Shown: in pieces, positions 7,464 to 16,170 of the stretch | Layout of the letters: each line of letters begins with the position of its first letter | How positions within the stretch are numbered: the first letter of the stretch is position 1 | Assembly: GCA_017508895.1 (NCBI GenBank) | Contig: JAFWRA010000220.1 | Location: forward strand, 1 to 29,529 | DNA length: 29,529 nt | Direction: 5' to 3' | Origin: Bacteroidales bacterium | GTDB lineage: Bacteria; Bacteroidota; Bacteroidia; Bacteroidales; F082 | The notes under the pieces: model-generated | Database searches by the model: none | What the model saw: the letters and a program-made list of their open reading frames with translations, nothing else | What the model was told of the DNA's origin: nothing | Position numbers and translations under genes: made by a program

Positions 7464-7541
7464 TTTGTAGGGCTGTCACATCGTGGCAGCCGCATTGGGT
7501 TTTCCCATCATGCGGCTGCCGTGGTACGACAGCCCTACAAA
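7464..7541. terminator. Long palindrome between convergent genes; REP-like element and likely bidirectional terminator
   Basis: The outer arms TTTGTAGGGCTGTC (7464-7477) and its exact complement (7528-7541) form 14 bp. A 7x7 internal mismatch follows, then GGCAGCCGCAT with its complement (11 bp), and a small inner stem TGGG-TTTT-CCCA. It separates the ATPase (plus) and the M56 gene (minus). The size and symmetry suggest a repetitive palindromic unit of the genome rather than a simple terminator. A genome-wide count would settle this. Confidence 0.75.
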
Positions 7542-7552
7542 AACCAATCAAA

Positions 7553-9499
7553 TTATTTTCTCGTGTAGGTCACATATTCAATACCTGTGTCCTCTTTGGC
7601 AGTATAGAAGTGGAAGACTATGGTCTTTCCGTCATCGCTCAATACGAATCCCTCGGGAGGTAAATCGTCCATGTAAGTCCCGTCACCGTTTTTAGGGGTA
7701 ATGGCTCCTGTTTTCTTGCCGTCGAAGGCATACTCGAAATCCATCGCAACGTCTTCAAACACTACTTCAGGTTTTTCATTCTTTTTCTGAGAAGTGAGCT
7801 TTTCGATAAAAAACCCTTCGTTTTCACTTGTGAACTGCATGACGGAATGCCAAGTGTAGGTCACGCCATCCTTGGTGCCTTTGCCTGTGCCTTCCCAAAT
7901 GGTTCCAGCAAGGCCGTTGGTCTTACTCTCTACACCATCTAATTTAAACACGAAAGGTATGATGTAACTTACCCTAACGGGTTTTCCTTTTTGCTTGCCA
8001 GGCGTCCATTTCGGCATGGATTTCACGACGCGGACAGCCTCTTCATCGCAACCGCCGCCGATGCTGCGCAGCACCTTCACTTCATCAACGCTGCCGTCTT
8101 TTTCAACAACAAAGTTGACGAATACACGGCCAGATATATTTTTGTCTTTTGCCTCCTGCGGATACTTGACATTTTCGCTGATGAACTTGAACATGGCTTG
8201 TTCGCCGCCAGGGAATTTAGGCATCTCGTCAACGATTTGATAGACAGTGTCTTCTTCGGATGTGGCTATGTCAAGCAGTTGATCAAAAAGATGTACGGAT
8301 AGGGTGAACGGCTCGATGGTGTAAGTAGACGTATCGCCTCTTTTTTCCGTTTCAGTGATGAAGAAATTGTTTCGTCGGTTTCCGTCAGCATCGTAAGAAG
8401 TGATTGTCAGTTTTTTGCAAGGCTCTCCTGACTCAGGTTGGAAACTATTCGAAGTCTCGAACTTGACATAGGAACCATCATCAGCATAAAAGACAGTATC
8501 TTTCAATTGCATTGGGGCACCGTCGTCATCGTAGATTTCGAATTGGCCCATTTCAACCGTGATGGGTTTGTCGGCGGCTTTCTTTTCCTGTGCCGTCACT
8601 TTCGTGTTGGCAATCATCAGGATAGCCAGCACCGGCAATGTTGCCAAGAGCCTCCACCAGAGGCCCTTGGCCTTTTCGTTTCTTGTAATCATCTTGATAC
8701 GTTTTTTGGTAAGGATTAAACTGAAGTTATTACTCATTCCGCTGAAATCGACAGCCGTGCACTGCTGCAGGATCAGCATCATATAGTTCTTTTTGTCAAT
8801 GCCAGTAGCCACCACATCGCGGTCGGCTTGGTATTCGTGAAGGCTCTGCAACTCCTTCTTGTACAGGTAGATGAATGGATTGAACCATTGCAGAATCATC
8901 ATCACCTCGGCGAAAAGGATGTCCCAAGAATGGTGGTGGCTGATGTGGCTCATTTCGTGCCGCATGATGTCGGGGTCCACATTTTCGTTGGGGAAAAAGG
9001 CATAACGGAAGAAGGAGAATGAGCCTTGTTCGCGCCCCGTGAACACTGCCGTGCAACTGCTCATCTTACGCTTGGGCGAACGGATGATGAGCACCACGAG
9101 TCTCCCCAACTTGAAGAGAAAAAGGAGTGTCATCACGCCGACACCTATTAGATAAATGCCGACAATGACTTGCCACAGGCTGAAACGCGAAGGCGTGGCA
9201 TCGGTGGTCACCGTCACTTCGGGCAAGACTGGCTGACCGTCGGGTGTGACAATGACCTCATTCAGCATGATTCCGTTAAAAAGCTGTTGTTTCAAGGTCG
9301 CCATTTGAGGCACTTCAATTCCAGAGAGCAAACCGAGCAAGGGCATAGCCAAGGCCAACAGCATACTTGTCAGCAGGAAATAGCGGTTGAAATAAAGGCG
9401 ATTGCTGTTGTGGAACAACAGGCGATACACCAACCAAAGCACCGCAACAGTGGCCGCGATGGGCAGCACGTGACCGATAATTAATTCTTGTGCATTCAT
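7553..9499 (-). CDS. BlaR1/MecR1-like M56 peptidase with TonB C-terminal domain
   Basis: A 648-residue membrane protein. The N-terminal part has about three helices (about 8-28, 40-60, 108-130). The cytoplasmic zinc-protease segment has HEMSH (181-185) and HEYQAD (221-226), the expected zinc ligands and third Glu of family M56. A last helix lies near 287-301 and ends VTAQ. The outer part has a TonB C-terminal domain (about 430-515; FPGGEQAMFKFISENVKYP and GSVDEVKVLRS) in place of the beta-lactam sensor domain of BlaR1, followed by a beta-rich tail (VTYTWHSVMQF, GFVLSDDGKTIVFHFYT). It begins 3 nt after the BlaI-type gene, as in bla/mec pairs, where the peptidase relieves the repressor. The inducing signal is unknown; beta-lactam sensing should not be assumed. 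Confidence 0.9.
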   Translation of the reverse strand: MNAQELIIGHVLPIAATVAVLWLVYRLLFHNSNRLYFNRYFLLTSMLLALAMPLLGLLSGIEVPQMATLKQQLFNGIMLNEVIVTPDGQPVLPEVTVTTDATPSRFSLWQVIVGIYLIGVGVMTLLFLFKLGRLVVLIIRSPKRKMSSCTAVFTGREQGSFSFFRYAFFPNENVDPDIMRHEMSHISHHHSWDILFAEVMMILQWFNPFIYLYKKELQSLHEYQADRDVVATGIDKKNYMMLILQQCTAVDFSGMSNNFSLILTKKRIKMITRNEKAKGLWWRLLATLPVLAILMIANTKVTAQEKKAADKPITVEMGQFEIYDDDGAPMQLKDTVFYADDGSYVKFETSNSFQPESGEPCKKLTITSYDADGNRRNNFFITETEKRGDTSTYTIEPFTLSVHLFDQLLDIATSEEDTVYQIVDEMPKFPGGEQAMFKFISENVKYPQEAKDKNISGRVFVNFVVEKDGSVDEVKVLRSIGGGCDEEAVRVVKSMPKWTPGKQKGKPVRVSYIIPFVFKLDGVESKTNGLAGTIWEGTGKGTKDGVTYTWHSVMQFTSENEGFFIEKLTSQKKNEKPEVVFEDVAMDFEYAFDGKKTGAITPKNGDGTYMDDLPPEGFVLSDDGKTIVFHFYTAKEDTGIEYVTYTRK

Positions 9500-9502
9500 G
9501 GC

Positions 9503-9919
9503 TTATTTCCTTTCTGAGGCAATGGCCTCGTCGATGGCTTTTCTCATTTCTTCCAGTTCCTCGACGCTGAAATTCTCCTTTCTGGCAAAGGCCGAGACAA
9601 GGTCGAGATACGAATTGTTGAAGTAACGCTCCACCACGCTGCCTAAGTAACGGTGCGAATATTCCTCCTTACTAATGACGGCACTGTAGCGGTGGGCGCG
9701 ACAGAAGGTCTCGTGCTTCACGAAACCCTTGTTTTCCAAAATCTTGATGATGGAAAGCACCGTGTTGTAGGCAGGCTTGGGTTCGGGATAAGCCGCCATA
9801 ATCTCGTTGGCGAAGCCTTGTCCGATGTTCCAGATGACCTGCATCACTTGCTCTTCTGCTTTGGTCAACTCCTTCATCCTGATGGAGTTATCTTCGATAT
9901 TTTCTTTCTTTCTTGCCAT
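9503..9919 (-). CDS. BlaI/MecI/CopY-family transcriptional repressor
   Basis: A 138-residue winged-helix repressor. MKELTKAEEQVMQVIWNIGQGFANEIM opens the DNA-binding domain, AYNTVLSIIKILENKGFVKH is the recognition and wing region (the NTV...L..L..KG pattern is diagnostic), and FSVEELEEMRKAIDEA is the C-terminal dimer helix. The start at 9919 has GGAGG 7 nt upstream; an earlier in-frame ATG lies on the promoter and is not used. Such repressors bind as dimers and are removed by the partner M56 peptidase, encoded 3 nt downstream. A dyad, AACTA-N6-TAGTT, over its own promoter suggests autoregulation, and an identical site lies in front of the LRR lipoprotein gene. Confidence 0.92.
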   Translation of the reverse strand: MARKKENIEDNSIRMKELTKAEEQVMQVIWNIGQGFANEIMAAYPEPKPAYNTVLSIIKILENKGFVKHETFCRAHRYSAVISKEEYSHRYLGSVVERYFNNSYLDLVSAFARKENFSVEELEEMRKAIDEAIASERK

Positions 9920-9950
9920 TTTGTCCTCCGTTTCTATAGGTTTAACGCTG

Positions 9951-9993
9951 CAAATATACAGAATATTTTGATTGTACAACTATTTTTTTAGTT
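9951..9993 (-). promoter_or_regulatory. blaI promoter with 16-bp dyad operator
   Basis: The -7 box TATATTTG is at 9958-9951. The dyad AACTA-N6-TAGTT is at 9978-9993, 19 nt upstream of the box and therefore over the -33 region, where a repressor would block initiation. TTGTACAA (9972-9979) abuts the dyad and resembles TACA/TGTA half-sites of known BlaI/MecI operators. Confidence 0.75.
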
Positions 9994-10123
9994 ATTTTAT
10001 TGTATTTTTGATGAAAAAATTATAAATAATTGTTTTTCAACACTAATTATCAGAAATTGTTCACGAATTGTTTCATTAATTGTTACTGATAGTTCTTGGT
10101 TATTCGTGTTTATTGAATAGTTT

Positions 10124-11365
10124 TCAATAGTTTATGTTGATTGTTTTACTAGCTTTGATGATTCGCATTCTGTCTTCATCGGATAAGATGAAATCGTTGT
10201 TGCGTGCATTGATCATCTCCATGTCGGGCTTTTCAAGAAGCTCCCAAGGGAAACGTTCCAGCAGGTTATGTTCACAGTCGAAGTCTTTCAGCGCTTTCAT
10301 CTTCGACATATCGGGAAGATTCAGCAGATGGTTGAAACCAATCCCAAAACGCTCGATGGAATCCATTTCGGTAATCCATTCGGGAATGAAATGCAGTTCG
10401 TTGTGATGGATATAGAAATACTTCAGCCGTTTCAGGTTGCGTAAGGTGTCGGGAATCTCCTCGATTTGGTTGAACGACAGGAAAAGCTGCTGCATGTTTT
10501 CCATATTTCCCACAAAATCTGGGATTTCCTTGATATGGTTCTTATAAAAATCCAAATGCCTCAGGTTTTTGAAATCGACCAACACGTCTGGTATCTCTTC
10601 GAAATCATTTTCATAGAACACCAAAACTTTCAATTGATTCAGGTTGGCAAACGACTTGGGCAAGCTATGGAGCTTATTTTTCGCCATATTCATGCTTTCG
10701 CATTGCAGTCGACCGATGTTCTTGGGCAGTTTTTCGATGCCGTTGCCACCCAAAAGGATTCGTTTGACCTGGGTAAGGTGGCGGACATCCGCTTTGTTCA
10801 GTCTCAACTGGTTGAAATTCAAGCAGATTTCCTCCAAACTATCGAGTTCCATAATCCATCTTGGGATATGACGAATTTGGTTGCCCTCCAGATTGAGATC
10901 TTTCAGGTGTTTGCAACGGCGGACGCTCGTTGGAATGTGTGTCAATTGGCAGTTTGTCAGGTTCAGGCGTTCGATGTGGTTGTCTTCGGGAAAGTCGATG
11001 TTGCGAAAACTGCATCCGTTGAGGGTGACAATCTCCAAACTGTCGGACAAAAACAAGGACTTGTCCACCTTATTCGCTTCGATACCGGAAAAAGTGGCGA
11101 TCCTCACCTTATTGTATTTGGATAAGTCAGGGACAGTATCCAAATAAGTGAAATCAAGATTGAGCAATATAACAGAATCGGGGTCGCTGTTTTCCAGTTT
11201 TTGCAGATAGGCCCTTTCTTCCGCACGGGCTTTTTCATACATTTCCTGAAGTTCTTCCTCGGTGTAATAACTCAGATAAGAGGGTTTTGCGATAGGTCGG
11301 GTTGAGCAAGAGAAAAAAGCGCAACTTATTGCTAAGCAAATCAATAAATGGATTCTTGATTTCAT
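10124..11365 (-). CDS. Leucine-rich-repeat lipoprotein, probable BlaI-regulon member
   Basis: A 413-residue protein with a lipoprotein signal peptide (MKSRIHLL...AFFSC, Cys at 20). A charged segment (about 33-60, EELQEMYEKARAEERAYLQK) is followed by leucine-rich repeats of about 23 residues to near the C-terminus, with units of the type L..L.L..N.I..IP, for example HLKDLNLEGNQIRHIPRWI and NLRHLDFYKNHIKEIPDFV. It should be an envelope-anchored ligand-binding or interaction protein; no enzyme domain is seen. It is transcribed in the same direction as blaI, 204 nt upstream of it, from a promoter almost identical to that of blaI. Co-regulation is well supported by the sequence; the ligand is unknown. 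Confidence 0.88.
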   Translation of the reverse strand: MKSRIHLLICLAISCAFFSCSTRPIAKPSYLSYYTEEELQEMYEKARAEERAYLQKLENSDPDSVILLNLDFTYLDTVPDLSKYNKVRIATFSGIEANKVDKSLFLSDSLEIVTLNGCSFRNIDFPEDNHIERLNLTNCQLTHIPTSVRRCKHLKDLNLEGNQIRHIPRWIMELDSLEEICLNFNQLRLNKADVRHLTQVKRILLGGNGIEKLPKNIGRLQCESMNMAKNKLHSLPKSFANLNQLKVLVFYENDFEEIPDVLVDFKNLRHLDFYKNHIKEIPDFVGNMENMQQLFLSFNQIEEIPDTLRNLKRLKYFYIHHNELHFIPEWITEMDSIERFGIGFNHLLNLPDMSKMKALKDFDCEHNLLERFPWELLEKPDMEMINARNNDFILSDEDRMRIIKASKTININY

Positions 11366-11385
11366 TGTTGTAGGGTTTAACGTTA

Positions 11386-11428
11386 CAAATATACAGATAT
11401 TTTTGAATATATAACTAAAATATTAGTT
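11386..11428 (-). promoter_or_regulatory. LRR gene promoter with the same dyad operator as blaI
   Basis: TATATTTG (11393-11386) and AACTAAAATATTAGTT (11413-11428) are separated by 19 nt, exactly as at blaI. The arms extend outward through ATATATA with a one-base bulge. Downstream of the -7 box both promoters also share CGTTAAACC. Confidence 0.78.
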
Positions 11429-11493
11429 TATATATTGTGTTTTTGAGTAAAAAAGTTTTTTCGTGTTTTTTACCCTAGTTTCAAAATTATTCC

Positions 11494-11501
11494 TATTTTT
11501 G
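11494..11501 (+). promoter_or_regulatory. -7 box (TATTTTTG) of tRNA-Thr
   Basis: The box lies 16 nt before the mature tRNA end. GCAGCCGCA directly after it is also found after the tRNA-Cys -7 box. Confidence 0.6.
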
Positions 11502-11517
11502 CAGCCGCATTTGAGAA

Positions 11518-11590
<73 letters not shown>

Positions 11591-11598
11591 CAAGGCAA

Positions 11599-11627
11599 AA
11601 GAGTTCCTGTTTTGGGACTCTTTTTTT
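11599..11627 (+). terminator. Intrinsic terminator after tRNA-Thr
   Basis: AAGAGTTCC and GGGACTCTT form a stem with one G-T pair and a TGTTT-type loop, followed by seven T. Confidence 0.85.
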
Positions 11628-11654
11628 GTTTATGTCTATTCTGCGATAAGGCAA

Positions 11655-11683
11655 TAAAAAAGCCCGCTGAACTTCAGCAGGCT
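11655..11683 (-). terminator. Intrinsic terminator after tRNA-Cys
   Basis: On the minus strand AGCCTGCTGA pairs with TCAGCGGGCT around AGT, followed by a T run. It faces the tRNA-Thr terminator across 27 nt. Confidence 0.85.
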
Positions 11684-11688
11684 TGATG

Positions 11689-11759
11689 AGGTACCTGGCG
11701 GACTCGAACCGCCGTCCCCGGTTTTGCAGACCGATCCCTAACCACTCGGGCAAGGTACC
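11689..11759 (-). tRNA. tRNA-Cys (anticodon GCA)
   Basis: A 71-nt cloverleaf: acceptor GGTACCT with AGGTACC (perfect), D stem CCC/GGG, anticodon stem TCGGT/ACCGG with loop CTGCAAA, T arm GGCGG-TTCGAGT-CCGCC, discriminator T as expected for Cys. CCA is not encoded. Confidence 0.95.
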
Positions 11760-11790
11760 CTTTTAACTTCATTCTTACGATTTGCGGCTG

Positions 11791-11798
11791 CAAAGATA
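11791..11798 (-). promoter_or_regulatory. -7 box (TATCTTTG) of tRNA-Cys
   Basis: It matches TAnnTTTG and is followed by GCAGCCGCA as at tRNA-Thr. The mature tRNA begins 31 nt downstream. Confidence 0.6.
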
Positions 11799-11838
11799 CA
11801 TCTTTTTATTGAAACGCAAGGTTTTTCCTCAAAAAAAA

Positions 11839-13248
11839 TTACACCAAGCCTCTTGCCGACAGTTTAAGCCAATTCCAGACAAATAAGGCAACGTAAAGCA
11901 AACCGCAATACACATAGAAGAGTATCAAGTCCTTACGGCGCAAATGTGTCATGGCGTAGGCGGCCATTAATACCAATAAGGGTATGGCTGGTTGATGATA
12001 CCGTTCCATGTTGGCGGCAAACGAGAGCATGATAATGGCCAAATATGAGAGTTCATACGCACCAATCAGAGAGAAATCGCGCCATTTCTTTTGTCTGAAA
12101 GCCACCACAATGGCCAACATGGCAAAGAAAGCGAGGAAATTCTTCACATAGGTGCTGCCGTGAATCATCTTATTGTGTTCTGGCGATTCTTCCACCATAG
12201 GCGCCAATGGAAGCACAAAAGCCCCAGGAGCCAAGTATTTGCTATGCGCCAACTCGGCATGTTTGAAACCTAAAGCCTCGTATTTTTCAGTCTTTACATT
12301 CAAATCGACGAATCTCAACCTATAAATAATCCTCATCTCATTACCAATCCCTGTCAACAGGAAAACGAAAAACACAAGCACTATCGTTGATACGGAAATG
12401 ATTTTACCTTTTTTTCCCACCAATTCATTGGGTGACAGCATGATGAAAACCAAAAAAGCAAAAATCAGGCACATGCCAACGATGGTGCGGAAACCGAAGG
12501 TCAAGCCTGTCAGCAAGATTGGGAAAGCGATGTTCCAAGCAGTGTATTTCTTGCTGCGAATCAGATAATCCATGCGCTCAAGGGCGAGGAGGGACAGGAA
12601 AATCATCTCCATTTCTTTTGTGTGGAGGCCGCAAATCTGAACCAAAATAGGCATGAAGGCACACATCACGGCAGCCAATTTGCCTGTGCGCTCCCCAAAA
12701 GTCCGCGTTCCCAATTTGTAAACCACGATACACAGATAGCCACTCATCAAAGCCTTGAAGAGCCTTGGCGTCAACAAATTGGGACCGAAAATCGTATAGA
12801 TTAATGTCAGCCAAAGCGTATAACCTTGATCGGAAAAGCCCATCGTATAGGCCCGCAAATATTGGAAAACGTAGCGGATGTAGCCCTGCCTGACGGCCCT
12901 CGATAAATGCACGCCCGTACGGTGATACCAAATACTATCGGCAACGTTGTATTCAAAGGCCTTACCCGTTTGATAATAATAGTAATAGCAAATCAAGAAC
13001 GCATATAAGGCACGGATCCCAAAAGCCGTCCAAAACACCTTGCGCCGAAAACGCTTGGGGTCGTCGTTTTTCCAACGAGGATAAAACAGGGTGGTCAACA
13101 CAAAGAAAAACAGCACCTCGCCCATGCCCCACAGCACCCATTTCAGCTGCAAGGCATAGTCATTGAAAACCAAACTGATGGTGATCAAGGCCAAAAGATA
13201 GACCCCAACGCCTATGATAGAAATATGTCGAAGCAGTTTTGTTCCCAT
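11839..13248 (-). CDS. Polytopic membrane protein, GT-C glycosyltransferase-like (paralogue 2)
   Basis: A 469-residue inner-membrane protein with about 10-12 hydrophobic segments. The first loop after an early helix holds VADSIWYHRTGVHLSRAVRQG, the place where GT-C enzymes (PMT/ArnT/family 39 types) keep the acidic metal or acceptor residue. GERTGKLAAVMCAFMPI and GLTFGFRTIVGMCLIF are conserved helices shared with the neighbour. These enzymes move a sugar from a polyprenyl-phosphate donor on the outer face of the membrane; the assignment is by topology and loop pattern, not by a diagnostic motif. GGAGGA lies 5 nt before the ATG. It is the last gene of a four-gene operon, 13 nt after its paralogue, with which it is very similar from end to end. 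Confidence 0.7.
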   Translation of the reverse strand: MGTKLLRHISIIGVGVYLLALITISLVFNDYALQLKWVLWGMGEVLFFFVLTTLFYPRWKNDDPKRFRRKVFWTAFGIRALYAFLICYYYYYQTGKAFEYNVADSIWYHRTGVHLSRAVRQGYIRYVFQYLRAYTMGFSDQGYTLWLTLIYTIFGPNLLTPRLFKALMSGYLCIVVYKLGTRTFGERTGKLAAVMCAFMPILVQICGLHTKEMEMIFLSLLALERMDYLIRSKKYTAWNIAFPILLTGLTFGFRTIVGMCLIFAFLVFIMLSPNELVGKKGKIISVSTIVLVFFVFLLTGIGNEMRIIYRLRFVDLNVKTEKYEALGFKHAELAHSKYLAPGAFVLPLAPMVEESPEHNKMIHGSTYVKNFLAFFAMLAIVVAFRQKKWRDFSLIGAYELSYLAIIMLSFAANMERYHQPAIPLLVLMAAYAMTHLRRKDLILFYVYCGLLYVALFVWNWLKLSARGLV

Positions 13249-13261
13249 AGTTTCCTCCTTT

Positions 13262-14668
13262 TCAAACCAATCCTCGTGCCGCCAGTTTCAACCAATTCCA
13301 TGCAAAAGTAGCAACCAATAGCACGACACAATAGGCATAAAAGTATTTCATGTCCCTTCGCCTCAAATGCGTCATAGCATAAGCGGCCATCACCAAAATC
13401 AATGGAATGGCGGGTTCATGATAACGTTCGGAGTTGGCCGTGAAGGTCGACATGACGATACCTAAATACGCCAATTCGTAGGCACCAATCAGCGAAAAGT
13501 CGCGCCATTTCTTTTGTCGGAAGGCTACCACAATAGACAACATGGCAAAAAAGCCCAGAAAACTCTTGACATAGATGCTTCCGTTCCATCTTTTATTGTG
13601 AACAGGCGCTTCTTTTACCATGGGGGGTAAAGGCAAGACAAAAGCTCCCGGAAACAGGTATTTGCTCTGAGCTAACTCGTGGTATTCCATTCCCATCGAC
13701 CCATACTTCTTGGAAAGATAGTCGGAGCCACTGAAATTCAGCCTGTAATAGATTTCCATCTCGCTTCCAATGGCCGTAAACAAAAACAACAGCAAAATGA
13801 CTCCAGTAGCTGACAAGGTGACGATTTTACCTCTCTTGTTCACCAATTCCTTGGGCGACAGTATGATAAAGACCAAAAAAGCAAAAATCAAACACATGCC
13901 TACGACAGTTCGGAAGCCGAAAGTGAGTCCTGTCAGCAAAATGGGAAACAGAATGTTCCAAACGGTGTATTTCTTACTGCGGATCAGATAATCCATCCGT
14001 TCAAGGGCGAGGATGGATAGAAAAATCAACTCCAGTTCCTTGATGTGGGTCCCCGTTAGCTGTATCAGGATGGGCATAAAGACACACATTACAGCAGCCA
14101 ACCTGCCAGTGCGCTCACCAAAAGTTCTGGAACTCAGCTTGTAAACAACGATACAGAGATATGCACTCATCAAGGCTTTAAGGAATCTGTCTATTAAAAG
14201 GTTGGGACCGAAAAGAGTATGGATTAAAGTCAGCCATATCAAGTAACCCCGATCAGAAAAGCCCATCGAATAATGGCTTAGATAGTCAAAGACAAATCTT
14301 AGGTTCCCTTCCCGAACAGATTCCGCAAGAAACACACTCCTGTTGTAATAGCCAGCCTCGTCGCCCGGCTTCTCAAAGGGATTTCCTATTTGGAAACAAT
14401 AATAATAATAGGAAAATATGACATAAGCCACCCTTATTGCAAATGCCACCCAAAACACCTTGCGCCAAAACTGCTTGGGGTCGTCGTTTTTCCATTGGGG
14501 ATAGAAAACGGAAGTAAGAACAAAGAAAAACAACACCTCACTGATGCCCCAAATCATCCATTTGGTGGACAAGGCATGATCCTTGAAAACCAAACTAATG
14601 GTAATGAGAGCAACAAGGTAAACACCTATGCCGAACGCTGAAATATATCTTAGGAGATGCTTCCCCAT
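13262..14668 (-). CDS. Polytopic membrane protein, GT-C glycosyltransferase-like (paralogue 1)
   Basis: A 468-residue protein matching its neighbour helix by helix (LLRHISIIGVGVYL against LLRYISAFGIGVYL, and SLLALERMDYLIRSKKYT against SILALERMDYLIRSKKYT). The first outer loop has GDEAGYYNRSVFLAESVREG, with an acidic pair that fits the GT-C first-loop site better than the Asp of the other copy. The large loop near residues 310-360 (KYGSMGMEYHELAQSKYLFPGAF) is where the two differ most. Both probably act in envelope glycan synthesis or modification. The gene starts 17 nt after the BACON lipoprotein stop, so an operon is likely. Confidence 0.7.
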   Translation of the reverse strand: MGKHLLRYISAFGIGVYLVALITISLVFKDHALSTKWMIWGISEVLFFFVLTSVFYPQWKNDDPKQFWRKVFWVAFAIRVAYVIFSYYYYCFQIGNPFEKPGDEAGYYNRSVFLAESVREGNLRFVFDYLSHYSMGFSDRGYLIWLTLIHTLFGPNLLIDRFLKALMSAYLCIVVYKLSSRTFGERTGRLAAVMCVFMPILIQLTGTHIKELELIFLSILALERMDYLIRSKKYTVWNILFPILLTGLTFGFRTVVGMCLIFAFLVFIILSPKELVNKRGKIVTLSATGVILLLFLFTAIGSEMEIYYRLNFSGSDYLSKKYGSMGMEYHELAQSKYLFPGAFVLPLPPMVKEAPVHNKRWNGSIYVKSFLGFFAMLSIVVAFRQKKWRDFSLIGAYELAYLGIVMSTFTANSERYHEPAIPLILVMAAYAMTHLRRRDMKYFYAYCVVLLVATFAWNWLKLAARGLV

Positions 14669-14685
14669 TCAAGCTGGTAATTTAC

Positions 14686-15576
14686 TCAAAACTGGAACAC
14701 GCCACCCGTTGGTTTTCTCTTCTTGATGGCTTTTGTTATTCTGGTTTTTTCCTGGGGGAGAATCGTTCCTATCTTCCGCATGTCGGCGAGTTCCCAACGC
14801 ATAGGCTTGTATTCATGCTGGAAACGGAACAGCTCCTCCGTGGCCACAAGTACGGGAGCATCGTATATCTCAGCCGTATCGCCTTCTACAACAAAATCGA
14901 GATGGATGATACGAGCATCGGGGTCATAAAAGTACTTGAACTGATAGTACACCGTGCTGTCATCGTGGTTGTCTTTTTGTATGCCGATGGAATCTTCCAA
15001 GAAAAACATTTGATAGCCCACTGACGTGTCGTTCGGATTAAATTCATATCGTTTGTAAGTCTCTTCAATCACTTCACCGAAATAATCGACATTCCAATGC
15101 GTGAAAGTGGCCACACCGAAAACCATATTCTCAATGCTTCTCAATTCGACTGAATCATCCGTGTTTTGGGAGACACGCACCTTCAATTGGACATTCCCCT
15201 TGTCAGAGGTGATGGTGAACGAGGAAGATCTTTCAAGTTGGTTTTCCAGGGGCTCCACAACAATAGCAAGTGTCATGCTTCCTTGTCCTGAAGATATAGT
15301 CTGAACCGTGTTGTAGATAATGAAATATGTCGAACTTCCATATTCCGAATACACGGTCGTATCGATGCTTTTTTTGATGGAGTACCAGTCGGCACCATCG
15401 TCGATGCTGATAGTCCAGTCGCAGTTGGCTGTGACCTGAATGTTTTGTACACAGGCTTCACCTGGAAACCAAAACTCATATTCGGAAAGGGTGATTTTCT
15501 CCTTCTTGCATCCTACCAAGCTGAGTGCTACAAAGATAAGCAACAAGACCCTCGAAAAACTGACTTCTTTTTTCAT
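14686..15576 (-). CDS. BACON-domain lipoprotein (paralogue A)
   Basis: A 296-residue lipoprotein. The start MKKEVSFSRVLLLIFVALSLVGC gives a proper signal peptide with Cys 23 as the lipid site; the open frame upstream would put 15 extra residues before it and is rejected. Residues about 35-135 resemble a BACON domain (TANCDWTISIDDGADWYSI... then FTITSDKGNVQLKVRVSQ), a Bacteroidota beta-sandwich often carried by carbohydrate-active or surface proteins. The C-terminal half has no known domain. It is about 95% identical to paralogue B over about 180 residues, while the BACON part has diverged and has an extra segment. Function unknown; an envelope glycan link is suggested by the operon. Confidence 0.8.
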   Translation of the reverse strand: MKKEVSFSRVLLLIFVALSLVGCKKEKITLSEYEFWFPGEACVQNIQVTANCDWTISIDDGADWYSIKKSIDTTVYSEYGSSTYFIIYNTVQTISSGQGSMTLAIVVEPLENQLERSSSFTITSDKGNVQLKVRVSQNTDDSVELRSIENMVFGVATFTHWNVDYFGEVIEETYKRYEFNPNDTSVGYQMFFLEDSIGIQKDNHDDSTVYYQFKYFYDPDARIIHLDFVVEGDTAEIYDAPVLVATEELFRFQHEYKPMRWELADMRKIGTILPQEKTRITKAIKKRKPTGGVFQF

Positions 15577-16170
15577 ATTGGATTTTTTATTAAAGCCACA
15601 AAGACCTACCACACCCTCCAACCGTCAATACTGGAACACACCACCTGTTGGTTTTCTCTTCTTGGTGGCTTTTGTTATTCTGGTTTTTTCCTGGGGGAGA
15701 ATCGTCCCTATCTTCCGCATGTCTGCGAGTTCCCAACGCATAGGCTTGTATTCATGCTGGAAACGGAACAGCTCCTCCGTGGCCACAAGTACGGGAGCGT
15801 CGTATATCTCTGTCGTATCGCCTTCTACAACAAAATCGAGATGGATGATACGAGCATCGGGGTCATAAAAATACTTAAACTGATAGAACACCGTGCTGTC
15901 AGAGTGGTTGTCTTTTTGTATGCCGATGGAATCTTCCAAGAAAAACATCTGATAGCCCACCGACGTGTCGTTCGGATTGAATTCATATCGTTTGTAAGTC
16001 TCTTCTATCACTTCACCGAAATAATCGACATTCCAATGCGTGAAAGTGGCCACACCGAAAACCATATTCTCAATGCTTCTTAATTCGGCCGGCTCATCCG
16101 TGTTTTGGGAGACACGCACCTTCAATTGAATATTCCCCTTGTCGGAGGTGATGGTAAAAGAGGAGGTTCT
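14691..16170. repeat. Tandem duplication covering the C-terminal halves of the two BACON genes
   Basis: 14691-15231 and 15630-16170 align without gaps at an offset of 939 bp (313 codons). They include the stop codons but not the N-terminal BACON coding parts, which are much less alike. The operon order is BACON-BACON-GTC-GTC, so two separate gene duplications are more likely than one block duplication. Confidence 0.85.

Noticed and set aside
9503..11365. Toxin-antitoxin reading of the blaI/blaR1/LRR group
   Set aside because: The repressor and M56 peptidase have clear family signatures and order of a sensor-repressor pair; no toxin-like fold is seen.
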